The translations under genes and the position numbers were made by a program. The notes under the pieces were generated by a model. The model ran no database searches. It was given only the letters and a program-made list of their open reading frames with translations, and was not told the DNA's origin. Of a stretch of DNA of 64,000 bases, positions 22,280 to 33,581 are shown piece by piece (the stretch's first letter is position 1; each line of letters begins with the position of its first letter). Source of the DNA: Chamaecyparis obtusa. Its lineage: Eukaryota > Streptophyta > Pinopsida > Cupressales > Cupressaceae. The stretch lies in the NCBI GenBank assembly GCA_027943335.1, contig BSBK01005147.1, positions 124,001 through 188,000 of the forward strand. Reading direction: 5' to 3'.

Positions 22280-24177
22280 TTAGTTAACCACATGATTAAC
22301 TTCATTAACTTTTTCATCATAGTCAATGCATTGGGAAGAAGAAGGTTGATCAATGGTATTTATTGAATGAAATGGAAAAATATTGGTGTAGATTTTAAAA
22401 TTTTGGTTGGGAGGTGCCACAAATTTTTTTCCTTGATGATCAATACTATCAATAGATATAGCCTTGGAACCAATGAGATCTTGAATAATAGTTTTCAAGC
22501 GGAAACATTTTTTGGTATCATGACCGGGTTGATGATGATATTGTAAAAAGGATTTGGAATCAAAGTATTTGGATTGAGGTTTGGACACTTCAATGTGTTT
22601 GATGGGAGAAATTATTAACACATTAGCATTAATTAACTTCAACATCACATTATGAAAAGATTCATAAAGTTGAGTATAATTACCAGTAGGTTTAAAGATA
22701 GATGACAAAGGAGTCGCACTTTTGGATGTTGCTACCACTTGTTCATAAAAAATGTTGGATGATTTGTTTATTTTTATGTAGTTGTTCGATTTATGAAACT
22801 TCTTGAAATTTTATGCATCATCACTCTTATCAATGATAACATGAGCCATTGGAGTGGTGCTCTCAATTTGACTCACTTGAAGTTGATAATGATGAAGCAC
22901 TACATACAATTGATGAAAAAAAGATAATTCAGAAAGAAGTATCGTATCTCTAATGTTACTTTGTAAATTAGTAATGAAAATTATTTGCACATCAATATCA
23001 AGCACAATATAAGAAATCTAAGCATGAAAATACTTAAATCTAACAATGAAATCACTTACTTTTTCTTTAACACCTTGTTTACAATGCATTAAATTAGTCA
23101 AAGAGATTTTAGGACCAATATTGTTTTGAAATTATTGAATGAAATAATTAGCAAGATTTTGGAAGGAATCAATTGAATAAGGAGGCAAGGAACAATACCA
23201 TTGCAAGTCTTTTTCTCGAAGGCTCTAGTAAACAACTTTTCCATGAACCTATGGCAATGAGAAAAATTACTACACAAGGTTTGGAAAGTTTTAACATGAG
23301 TCATAGGATCACCCTTACTACTATAAGTCTCAAGATGAGGAATATCAATGCATTTTGGGATAACAATATGGATAATATCCATAGACAAAGGACTACCAAT
23401 GTCACAAGTAGGAATGTTGAACTTAGATTGAGTCATGGAAGGAATTTGTTATTGCAAAGAAGACAAAATTTGAGCCAATTTATTAATGGTAGAATTGGTA
23501 GAAATAATGGTAGGAGGAGAAACATAAGAAATGTTAGGAGAATTGTTGGAAATTAAGGGAATGGTTGAATATAAAAAAGGAACACTGTGATAAGTGGGCA
23601 TGGAAGAAGGAAATGAAACACATGCACCACTTAAAGGAATAGAAAGAGCAATAGGATTAGGGAGACTCGCATGCATAGGATTGAGATTTTGAATGCAAGT
23701 GGTTATTATAGGTGGAGCATAAGTGGACACACTAGGAATGGAAGTAGAGATAGGAAAAGAGTTCTCAACACTTGTAGTAAGTGGAATTTTGCCTATATGT
23801 TGAGCACAATCCCTAAGAGTTTTGACATTGGTATGAACAAGATGAGAAATGCTATGAAAATTTTTAATAGCATGTTCATCATTATGATTAAGTTTCCTTA
23901 TGCCTTCTACAATGGAAAGGGCTTCAAGATTATTGTTTTCTTGATCTAACCATTGTTAAAACTTCTCAAAGTCATGGGAAAGTTTTTGGCTTTGGATAGG
24001 ATAAACCCTTAATGTTTCTTCTTCATCATGAGAAGATTTATTCTCTGTAATAGGATTGATATCATTAAGCTTCATGTTGGTCTCATCAAGTTTCCTAGGA
24101 AAGGAGTAGGGTTTGAGATCAAAGGAACCCATAAGTCTATGACTTCTTCTAACCATAATGTTACAGGTTGGACTCAA
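22280..24177 (-). pseudogene. B gag (Ty3/Gypsy, Retrotrans_gag type)
   Basis: N-terminal segment 24177-23956 carries RRSHRLMGSFD, matching RIRRLMGSFDHD in F. The gag core, 23436-23098 and 23005-22811, contains YSSKGDPMTHVKTFQTLCS, the capsid-like pattern of Gypsy gag. Segment 22738-22280 carries QYHHQPGHDTKKCFRLK, a knuckle-like YHx5GHxTxxC signature in which the first Cys appears lost. It forms the particle shell in related elements. The ORF is broken by stops and shifts into at least five pieces. The F gag is the closest relative in the window. Confidence 0.82.
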
Positions 24178-24379
24178 GGAAATAACACTAATGCAAAAAT
24201 GAATGAAAGGAAAGATAAATTAAATGTAAGTTGAAATAAATATGCAATCCAAGTAAATTTAACTATCAAATTTAAGCATTTAATGTAAACATTAACAAAC
24301 AAAGTGCATACAAAGTAGATTGAGATGTAATTAACACCAAAAAGCATGAAAAGGAAATATAAAACCAAGATAAAAAGAG

Positions 24380-24415
24380 GAAAAGTCATAAGTAGAGTTC
24401 AAAAAAATGTATCAT
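24380..24415 (-). repeat. Second LTR-end/primer-site-like copy in B leader
   Basis: AGTAGAGTTCAAAAAAATGTATCAT repeats the layout of the true site (TTAGATTCACC followed by ATGTATCAT) 86 bases inside the element, including the first bases of the LTR. F has the same duplication at nearly the same spacing. Confidence 0.55.
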
Positions 24416-24472
24416 AGGTGAACCTATAAGCATGCAAAGGAAATCTAACACTAAAATAAAAAGAGAAAATGT

Positions 24473-24490
24473 TATGAGTTAGATTCACCA
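24473..24490 (-). promoter_or_regulatory. Primer-binding site of B
   Basis: On the minus strand TGGTGAATCTAACTCATA lies three bases after the LTR end at 24494. The F counterpart is TGGTGAACCCGACGCATC. The cognate tRNA is not identified by me. Confidence 0.65.
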
Positions 24491-25340
24491 ATATGTATCA
24501 TAAGAAATGGTGAGAAATGCTATGGAGGAAGATCACTGAACAAATAAAATGGTATGGGGGGTATGATACATTAGGAAAACCCAAAAAAGTCTCACCCTAA
24601 AACCCAAAGCATATTAGGACAACCTAAAAGGATGAAGGGGTGCTAATGCAAGACCTAGATTTTTGAGGATGGAGTGTCATTTGGGGATGCGTTCCTTTAA
24701 TGTTAAGATGTATATGATATGTAAAAATGATATGAAAATGTATAAAAGGAATTGATACTATAATAATTAAATGATAATTAATAAGATATAATATCAGATC
24801 TGATGTATAAAAGTAAATGCAAGATGAAAAGAGGAGAAATGAACTCAACTTGATGCTAGGAGAAGAGGAGTGACTTCATATCTGGTTTTGACTGTTGTAG
24901 AGATATAAGAATCAGAAATGGTTCTGGATCTAGCACTTTGACACTTTTAACTTCTGACTATAAAAAATCCATATCCAAAGGACTATGTTGAACAAAGTTG
25001 ACCTAGTCCTATACACTGTCACACAATTTTGACCTAGTCCTTTCAACTCCAAAACTGATGAAATTCACAGAGATCTTATAGTTGGTTCTATAATTCTTGA
25101 AATTCAGATTTGAAACTCAAAAAATTTGTTACTACACACAAGAAAAAGGGTAAAAGGTTGTGGAAATGGAATTTCCTTGGTCAAGCCTTTGTATAGGAAT
25201 CAACCTTGAAATGAAATATAAATTGTATAAGGAAAGTAATGCAAACAAGATAAATGTTAGATTTATCTTGCTTGAAAAACCCTCATGGAATGATGTAGAA
25301 ATCAGTCAAATCCATGAAGATGCTTGAAATGTATGTTTGC

Positions 25341-25499
25341 AATGTGTTTTAGAATCAAGGATGCCTTCACAAATTCATGGATCTACACTTTCTAATCCTA
25401 GATATTGAGTGAATGTATGCTTGTGGATCTTCTTGCTAGCTTGAAAATTCATCTACTTGGTCATCATGAGAGAGAAACTTGCATCAACTAGGGAATATT
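25341..25499. repeat. 159-bp direct repeat flanking E, left copy
   Basis: B-LTR sequence from AATGTGTT to GGGAATATT directly before the E left terminus. The same 159 bases recur at 34551-34709 right of E. The intact B LTR has it once (about 1650-1810). Confidence 0.85.
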
Positions 25500-26392
25500 T
25501 GTACACACTAAGATGTGCACTTCTATGAATCATTAAAATCGATCCATAGCTCCCTAGGCATGGAGTGCAAGGGTGTTTAAGAATGCTCTCAGCTAGAGCT
25601 ATTAAGCCAATAACCTTGCTAGTAAACCATACAATGGGAGATTCAAATGAAGACAAGGGCAAAAATGCCAATATCCTCAAGAATCAAATGAAATGCAATG
25701 CAAGCTAGATTAAGATGAATATGCAAGCTAAACTATGGAAATGAAAGAACAAGTATTACAAAGCCTCCTAGTTAAGCTTGATGAATTAATCTAAAGCATA
25801 AAAGAAAATAAACTAAGTATGAAGCTATGAATGCCATGATAATGAAAGAAATGAAACTATGATAACATGTAGATGCAAAAGCCAAGAATGCTCCAAATCT
25901 TCAAAAAACTCCAAAGTGACCTAGAAAACCTGTAGCATAACATTAGCATAAAAAGTTGGGGATCTAGAATGAAGAAGAGAGCTCTCCTTTTATAAGAAAT
26001 GAGAAGGAATGGACCATGGAGATTAAGAGGCAAAAGATTTAATAAATGGTGGAGCATCAAAGAGGAGAAATCCATGTGCACAAGTATCCTCCAATGAGAA
26101 AATAAGAGTTGACTTTTGTGTCCATATGAGACAAAAAGTGCTTTTCTTCTTTTTAAAAATAAGAATAATGCTTTATTTGTGCAACATAGGATAAGAAGAA
26201 AAGTGGGGGGCTTTTTATTTAATTAAAAGAGGAGGAGATTCCTTTTAGTTAAATAAAGACTTAGGAATAAGATGGTTAGCCCATAGAAAATAATCAAACA
26301 AATGATAGAACTAGGATTTGATCAAGAATAAGCAATTGATGATTTTAGCAAAAGGGGCTAATAGTCTAGATGACCATTTCTAGGTGTATACA
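25500..26392 (-). repeat. 3' LTR of E
   Basis: 893 bp, TGTACACAC at the left and GTGTATACA at the right. It is collinear with 33582-34514. A TATA-like box CTTATAAAAG on the minus strand lies at 25996-25987 and is preserved in the other LTR at 34123-34114. Confidence 0.9.
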
Positions 26393-26405
26393 TTTTCCCC
26401 TTTTT
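26393..26405 (-). promoter_or_regulatory. Polypurine tract of E
   Basis: On the minus strand AAAAAAGGGGAAAA abuts the LTR start TGTATACACC. Confidence 0.9.
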
Positions 26406-29037
26406 GACTAATGTGAGATTAATTTGGGATCACATTATGTCAAAGAATAGATCAGCCAAGAAGGCAAGCAATAGCGATCTGACTCCAAAGTATGAAGTGC
26501 AGAGAGATAGAAAATCCTGCATGATCAGCCTGGTAGCGACAATACTAAACACTTAGGAAAGAGATGGACAATATCAGAACTTGAGATGAGAACTAACATG
26601 TCAAGCACAAAGATAGATCGATCAGAGCAAATGGAATGGTCAAGCATATGCTCTGGAGAATAGCCAATAGGATATGATGTGTCTGCCCCCTCGGGATCGA
26701 AAGCAAAATCAGGTAGAGGGAATGCAGAAGCAAGAGCAACATGATCAAATCACTAGAAATCATAATCGAAGATGAAGGATAACAAAATAACCATCAAGCA
26801 TTGAAGATATGCCCCAGTCAAAACCTCAAAGAGAGATGAATGTAATGAATGAAAGAATAGAAGGGTGAGAGAGATGGGGATGAAGAAGGAAAAGATGCCC
26901 CAATGAAGGTTGAAGGATCAAGCCTCAAAAAGGGTCAACCAACTGCGTGGAAGGAGAAATGCGATTTGGGTGGGCAAGGTGAACTCGGATTTTAGTTTTG
27001 ATCCCGAAATGAATAGAGAATGATGTGATATGAAAGACAAGAAGTGAAAGACATGATCGGGAAGAAGTGAAAGGTGAGCGTAGTTTGATTAACAAGCCCA
27101 TGAAAGATAAAGGAGAGCTCTCTCCATATGCAAGATGCAAAACTAACTAACATGAACCTAAAAATGCAAGATACATGAAAAGTGGTTTACTTGCAAGGTC
27201 ACAAAGCTTTTAGACTCTAATAATCATCATTGAGCATTATTGGTAGCATCGCAAGATCATACAATACACATGAGTATGACTATATGAATCTGAATATGAT
27301 CTATATCAGATAGATATGTGGAAATCCCACCTAGGCACCAAAGACATGTAGGTCAAGATGACTAGTGCAGTGAGATTTCCTAAGTTTGATATGGCAAGAT
27401 TATACTCTCATTGAGACACAAGAAAGTCAAGATGACTACAAGTATGCACTCGCATAAAATAGTCAAGGATGATACCTTGTAAGTCCTCAATGTCAAGTGG
27501 ATCAAGCACGAATGCTAATGATAGTAAGGACCAACAATATATACCCACAAGCAGAAAAAGCAATAAAACATGTCCTCATGCCCTAGTCTTCTAGCTCGGC
27601 ATCATCGAAAACTATTAGGGATAGAACACTCAGAAAAGAAATTATCATAGACAACACACAAAGAAATAAAGCAAATTTCAGCAAGTCAAGTGTTTAAGTG
27701 CGTGTGTGTAGGTCATAGAGTCAAACTTTGAGTATAGCATCTGCTAGTGAGAAATATTGCATCATACAGACTACGGGTAGGATATCTGATAAGTGTTAAG
27801 AAAAACTTGACATTGGGGTAGTGTTGAAAAACACAATTGGGGTGGTGTTGAAAAACACCGTTGGAACCAAGAGGCCCAAGAAACCTGAACGCACAAAGAG
27901 ACCCAAGATAAGCTAGAACAATGTATGCCCCCTAGACTAAGATAAGAGTCAATTCCAGGCTAGCAGAGGCAAAGCAAGAAGTGAAGCGAAAGGAGCACCA
28001 TGAAAGACTAATAGACATAGGTGCAAGGGTCTCAAGCAGTGCTTGTTTCCAGATTTTCACCACTTGATAGATTTTTTTCAGGACTTTATATGCTTTTTAG
28101 GATTTTTTCAGCAATATATCATTTTTTTGAGTTTTTTTAGGATCAATAAATATGTACAAAGGATGCCCCCAGATAGAATGGGCATCAAAATCCCAAGAAA
28201 GATCACATCATGTAGTCCCAATGTCTAGGAAGGTGGAGGACAAGAAGGATTAGCAAGTTGGTGGAAGAGATGAAAGACTAGGGAATGAAGGAGAATGGAG
28301 GGAAGAAATCCTCAAGAGCAAACTCCTCAAGAGTACCCAAGCTAGGGAAAAAAAATTGTCATGTAAAGCACATTTGGACAAGCAATGAAAGGCCAGCATA
28401 GGATAAGTCACAAAAGCATAATGCAAAAGAAGGAAAGGATGCATTCCAAAGGAGTAGACATGTCAAGAGGCTTCATAGCATTGTGTTTTACTCTTTTTTA
28501 ATTAGATCAAGACCAAAGGGGAAAAGGATAGCAAAAGGCTAGAGTGAATGGAGGAAAATGAAAATGAAGGCTAAACATGAAAGGAATGAAAGCAAGATCA
28601 TCATAAGATAGATCACAACATAGCCAAATGTTCATGTATAGGTCAACATTGCCAAGATCAAAGAGCGAAGATGGAATGGATGAAATATGTAGAAGAATTA
28701 TGCATGATGCCTAATTACCAGGTTTTCATCACGGTACTTATGCAAGGTGCCACAAGGGAGTGGTTTTTAGCATAGGATGAATTTATTTCTCTTTACTTTT
28801 GCTACCAAGGTGCTTGTTTCTAGGTTTCCACCAAGGTACATTTTTAATTTTTTTAATTTTTTTTTTTTTAATTTTCTTTTTCAATTTTTCAAATTTTTTT
28901 TTTTTTTGGAAGAAGGCAAGCTTTTTAGATAATGCTCCTTGAAAGGATAAACCATGATATGCCAAGGATTCAAAATGATATGCTCAAAGATTTTGATAGG
29001 GAAAGGAAGATGGAAGAGAAAAATGGAAGATAAGGTT
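26406..29037 (-). other. E 3' non-coding region
   Basis: A 2.6-kb region with no convincing ORF. It contains repeated phrases such as 'aggttttcatca' and 'gatgcccc', and T-rich tracts at 28065-28145 and 28840-28910. The part 28225-28740 is shared with D. This long 3' region is where pol would lie in an autonomous element. Confidence 0.6.
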
Positions 29038-31485
29038 TTATGTAAAGTGAGTGAGGTTGGAAGATAGGAGGAATAGGCAAATGAGGAAAAAGGATAGAAG
29101 GTAGAAGGATAATGAATGGAAGGAGTATGAAAGGGTACATGGAAAGGAAGGAAAGATCAATGTCAACACACACCTTGAAGTGTGGCGAGAGGGTGGAGGA
29201 AATGTGAATGAAAGAATACAAGAAGGAATATAGTGAATGTTTAGCAGAGGTTGCGGTTTAGGCGCATGGAATTGAAGATCATTTTTGGAAGAAGATGAAG
29301 TGGAAGCCTTTGGAAGCTTGAATGTCAACTTCACTTTTTGTTCAATATTAGACTCTTTCAAGAGAGACTTTGGAATCCATATAGCCTTAGGCTTTTTATT
29401 TCCTTTTGATGATTTAGAGAGAATATCTTCAATGATGGATTTTGGAACCCATACTTGTCTTGTAGTTTTCTTCTTAGATATCTCTTTGGACTTTATGCCT
29501 CCATGTCGATTAGAGTAGACATGGTGATCTTCTTTTGATGGATTCTTGTATTGCTTCTTTTTCTTATATTGAACATTCAAGTTACTTCCAAAAGACTTGG
29601 GACTTGTGGAAGAAGAAGGAGAATATGACTGGTTTAGATGAGTGGGTGAATGAAAAGGATTCAAGGGTATGCATCTATGTTGATCTTGAGGAAAGATAGG
29701 AGATGGAGGAACGTAAGGACCCAAGATGGATGAATAATTAGGAGAGTTAGGAGGGGAAAGTGAAGGGACATAAGGGCCCAAGATGGAAGGAAGACATGAA
29801 GGCTTTGGTATTGGTGGAGGAAGTCCAAGGATGGATGTGGAAGACACAAAAGGATAATCAACCAATTCATCAACATTTATATGAGAGCCAAGGACATCAG
29901 CATCTTTAGAGTGAGCATTAAGATTTTCAATAGGATCATGAACATCTTGAATAGGAGCAACTTCTTCGATAGGAATTTTCAAAGCTTGCAAAGACTTAGG
30001 AAGAGTAGAAAGTGGAGGTGAACATGGAGTGGTAGAACAAGAAGATGGAAGACTTTGATCTTGACAAGTTGCTTTGGATAGCATAAGCACATCATTTTTT
30101 TCTTGATTTTCAATAGGCTTAACATTGGAAGTAACAACACTATTTTTAATAACCTTAATGGAAGCATCATTTTTGGAAAGCGTAAGTGTAGTAAGGTTAT
30201 TTTGATTGTCAATAAGCTCAATGGTGCAAGTAGTAGCTTGATCTTGCTTAGGAGAAGACTTAAGACATGGTGGAATGAATGAGGAAGGGCATAGAGGATC
30301 AAAATAACTATGAAATGGATCAGAGACATCATGAAAATAATTGGATGACATGGAGGGTTCTTGATCTTGATCTTTCTTTATGTTCTTTTCTTTATTTTTG
30401 GAGTCCTCTTGACATGAAGCCGCTTCTAAGGATAATGAAGCATGTTGGAATTGTATAGAAGACTTTGGTAGAGATAGTGAAGGACTAGATGAAGTAGGCA
30501 TTGTAGCGCATAAAGGCTTAGGCTCTTTAGGTTTAGCATTATTGAAAGTATTTTCAGCCAAGTGAAGGTTAACTTGAGTTTCTTTAAGAGGTAGCCCTTG
30601 AGGATAACTATAGGGAACCACATGAAAAGTATTAGGATATTTTTTGGATGAAGGATTTGCAAAAGAGTTGAAAGACTCGAAAGCTTTAGGAGATATATGG
30701 GTATTAGAGGAAGTAGGAGATGGAAAGGAACCATCACAAGAAAAAGATACATCATCAACGTGATCTTGCTTGAGAGTGTCATCTTTATTTTCAGCATGAG
30801 AGTCCTCAGAGGAAGGGTTCTTATAATATTGATGTTTCATATTAGCGCGATGAATTTTATAGTCCTCAGTAGTGGTAGATGGGTCATAATCGAGGTATTG
30901 TTTACAGAACTCATCAAACTCTCTTTCAAAATCTGAATCATATGGATCACCATCACAATCTATCCAATGTGGTGACCCATTTCCAGTAAGCATGAGCCTA
31001 TGACTAGGACTCTTAGGAATAGAGGTGTCATAGGCATCACAAGGACTACCATATTGCTCATAATGAGGAGTAAGACTCTTGGGAGAAGTAGAAGAGGAGC
31101 GAAATTGTGAAGAAGAGGAAAGTGAAGACCTAGTGGAGGAAGAAGACTTGGATAATGAAGAATGTGAATAATGTCTAGAAGAATCATGGTAAGACTTGGA
31201 AGGTGACGAAGAATGAGAAGACTTAGATGATGAAGAATGTTTAGAAGAGGGAGGTTGTGATATGATCATGTCTATGATCCTAGCAAAGGTGTCTGATTCA
31301 ATCATCTTTTCTTCTATTTTTTCCTTAAGCATATCACTATTGCCATATCTAGAAAGACTATTGGAGGAATTAAATTCTTTGAATTGAGCAATGAGTTTGA
31401 GATCATCTATTTTCACGAGAGGTTCCATAACAAGGTAGTTGAAATTCATGGTTGTAGAAGAGGAGGAATCAAGCATGGAAGACAT
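29038..31485 (-). CDS. E protein: intact 815-aa Ser/Pro-rich ORF of unknown family
   Basis: The longest open frame in the window, starting at a true ATG (MSSMLDSSSSTTMNF). Residues 1-80 are mixed and partly helical (LKEKIEEKMIES). Residues 80-150 are an almost pure Ser tract with His, Lys and Arg. Around residue 190 is an acidic segment (CDGDPYDSDFEREFDEF) followed by YDPSTTTEDYKIHRA. The middle is low-complexity Ser/Pro/Lys with YPQGLPLKETQ. The C-terminal third has repeated SILGPYVP, then VWVPKSIIED, IWIPKSLLKE and KLTFKLPKAS. The last 80 residues are hydrophobic and look like frame run-on. It sits where gag would be, but I see no gag, zinc-knuckle or protease motif. A decayed homologue lies in D. 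It could be a highly divergent gag or an unrelated structural or accessory protein. The function is not known. Confidence 0.7.
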   Translation of the reverse strand: MSSMLDSSSSTTMNFNYLVMEPLVKIDDLKLIAQFKEFNSSNSLSRYGNSDMLKEKIEEKMIESDTFARIIDMIISQPPSSKHSSSSKSSHSSSPSKSYHDSSRHYSHSSLSKSSSSTRSSLSSSSQFRSSSTSPKSLTPHYEQYGSPCDAYDTSIPKSPSHRLMLTGNGSPHWIDCDGDPYDSDFEREFDEFCKQYLDYDPSTTTEDYKIHRANMKHQYYKNPSSEDSHAENKDDTLKQDHVDDVSFSCDGSFPSPTSSNTHISPKAFESFNSFANPSSKKYPNTFHVVPYSYPQGLPLKETQVNLHLAENTFNNAKPKEPKPLCATMPTSSSPSLSLPKSSIQFQHASLSLEAASCQEDSKNKEKNIKKDQDQEPSMSSNYFHDVSDPFHSYFDPLCPSSFIPPCLKSSPKQDQATTCTIELIDNQNNLTTLTLSKNDASIKVIKNSVVTSNVKPIENQEKNDVLMLSKATCQDQSLPSSCSTTPCSPPLSTLPKSLQALKIPIEEVAPIQDVHDPIENLNAHSKDADVLGSHINVDELVDYPFVSSTSILGLPPPIPKPSCLPSILGPYVPSLSPPNSPNYSSILGPYVPPSPIFPQDQHRCIPLNPFHSPTHLNQSYSPSSSTSPKSFGSNLNVQYKKKKQYKNPSKEDHHVYSNRHGGIKSKEISKKKTTRQVWVPKSIIEDILSKSSKGNKKPKAIWIPKSLLKESNIEQKVKLTFKLPKASTSSSSKNDLQFHAPKPQPLLNIHYIPSCILSFTFPPPSRHTSRCVLTLIFPSFPCTLSYSFHSLSFYLLSFFLICLFLLSSNLTHFT

Positions 31486-33559
31486 GAAGAGATGAAATAG
31501 AAAATGGAAGACTAGGAAGACATGGGAGAAGTAGAAGAAAGGAGACCAAGAGCCATTTTATGCAATTTGATACCATTTGAGTTCATTCAGATGTTGAGCA
31601 ACATGTCATGGCACTTAAGATCCAACTTGGACTGACCAAGGAAGACTGGGAATGACAAGAATTAGCTTCAGATTGTAGACAACTGTGAGACAGCAAAATA
31701 AGTTTGTGCGATAGTTTCCAGGCAAGCAGTGCGACTCTTGACTAGTGAACGTGAAAAAATCAGTTTGGAAAGCAATTTGGTCAATGTTGTAGGTTGCAAG
31801 TACAATTTTTTTGGTTTTAAGCACAATAATATCAGGAAGTAGACAAGTTTGCAAATAGTAGGTGATCAAACATGTCATCAAACACTTGCACAAGGGCAAA
31901 AGCAACCTTGCCAAGACAAGCAATTGTGATATCAAAATGAAAAATTCTATGAGCACTACCACGATGTTTGTATGTTCAAGAATGTTTGCACGGGTATATA
32001 ACAATGAGAATAGTTCAAGCACTTGCTAGCCTAGAAGGAAAAAGGCTCAATACTTAGCAACTTGGCCCACACTTGATGTTCCATTGCCTCACACAAAGTG
32101 GTTGCCCACAATAGATGTTGGTGTTGTCATGGAAGTGTCAATGGCACAACCAAAGGAACACAGATGGTGAGTAATCTTGGGGTGATCTGGGTTATTCCAC
32201 TTGGATCAATCCTTGCACCAAGAAGCTAAGCGGAAAAAAAAGGTGGCTTCTATCTAGGGTTCTTAGTAAGGGCTTCCGTTCGTAGCACCCCTCTTGCTCC
32301 TCAAAAAGGACTAGGACCTCGCGGTCTCAAGAGTACCTTAAGCATTCTTGCTCAACACTTTCCTCATGGTCACAATCCCACAAGTACTCACATCAAGCGA
32401 AGACAAGAACTACGTCTACCAAGGTTTTATGTCCTTGATAGCCTTGAGATTATAGTGGGTTGGAATAGCTCGGTATTAACTTGTCCCCACTTGGGTCGTT
32501 CCTCTTGATTGCTCAAGAGAAAGCCCACTAAAAGATTCTAAAGATCTAAACAAAGAGTGGATCAACTTGTGAGGTTCAAAGTTTTTGTTTCACCACAAGG
32601 TTGAAGAGCATACTCCCCTATCTCAAAGTTTTCTCCCAAACACACCAAGCAAATGATTCAATTACCCTCTTGCTTTCAAAATCCAAAGATGGGTCAAGAT
32701 TTCTATTTCACCACAAGGGTGAAGAGCATACTCTCCTACCACCAAAGAATTCCTACAACAAGATATTAAGTTTCTATGAAATAAAACAACTAGTAATTGC
32801 CACACTTGAAATGAAATAAAAAACAAGCACTTGATTGGGTTTTTATGCTTAGGGAAGCCCTGCAAAAACCATTAGTAGCCCTCTTTGACATGCATTCTTT
32901 TGGAAAATTTTAAGCAATGGGAGCACCTACAAGCACAACTTGTTAGCTCCACAATGGTTAGCACATCAAAAATCAGATAATCTGCAAGTAAAATAGCTAA
33001 TCAAATGGTAAAATTTGAGAATGAAACTAGCATGGTTGGATTAGGCTCATAAAGACCTTTCCAACGATATATCACACTTAAACTTTTGATATCATTTACA
33101 AAAAAATTTAAAAAAATGGGTGCCAGTTTTCCATAGTGGCACGAATTTGAAAATGCTGAAATTTTCAAAAAATTTCAAAAAGATAGCAGAGAACCCAAAA
33201 CTTGCAAGATAACAAAAAAAGCTAAAAACAAGCTCACTGCCAGGTACAGGTGACATTACAGTCACCAGAAATGTTGTGTGACACTTTTCTGTATATGGAT
33301 GTGACACTTTATCTCTGTGCGACAGTTCTCTATACCTGTAGGTGACAGAATGTTCTTAACAGTGTGACACTATCTGCCAAACAGTGTGACACTTTTAACT
33401 GGTAAAGTGTCATGCTGTTATACAAGAAACTGTCACGCGACAATGGTAAAATGTCGTATGACACTCTGAGACAGAAAACTAAAGATCGAAAATAAACCCA
33501 AAAATTGATAAATTTTTTTACGGAAATGCAGAAAATAAAGGACAAAACGCTAATGTTCT
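31486..33559 (-). other. E 5' leader
   Basis: 2.07 kb without convincing genes. A word 'tttcaccacaaggntgaagagcatactc' occurs twice, at about 32588 and 32705. Between 33240 and 33480 TGTGACAC-type words recur roughly every 20-40 bases, in both orientations, like the D leader. Confidence 0.55.
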
Positions 33560-33577
33560 GCCCCACGGTGGGCACCA
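33560..33577 (-). promoter_or_regulatory. Primer-binding site of E (tRNA-Lys type)
   Basis: On the minus strand TGGTGCCCACCGTGGGGC, four bases from the LTR end. It matches the complement of the plant tRNA-Lys(CUU) 3' end at 17 of 18 bases (tRNA recalled from general knowledge). Confidence 0.82.
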
Positions 33578-33581
33578 AAAA

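Noticed and set aside
29038..29876. Minus-strand Ser/Leu/Phe-rich ORFs overlapping the E gene (28970-29221, 29661-29876, 29979-30332, 30426-30797)
   Set aside because: Alternative-frame shadows of the 815-codon ORF, produced by its low-complexity Ser/Pro codons.
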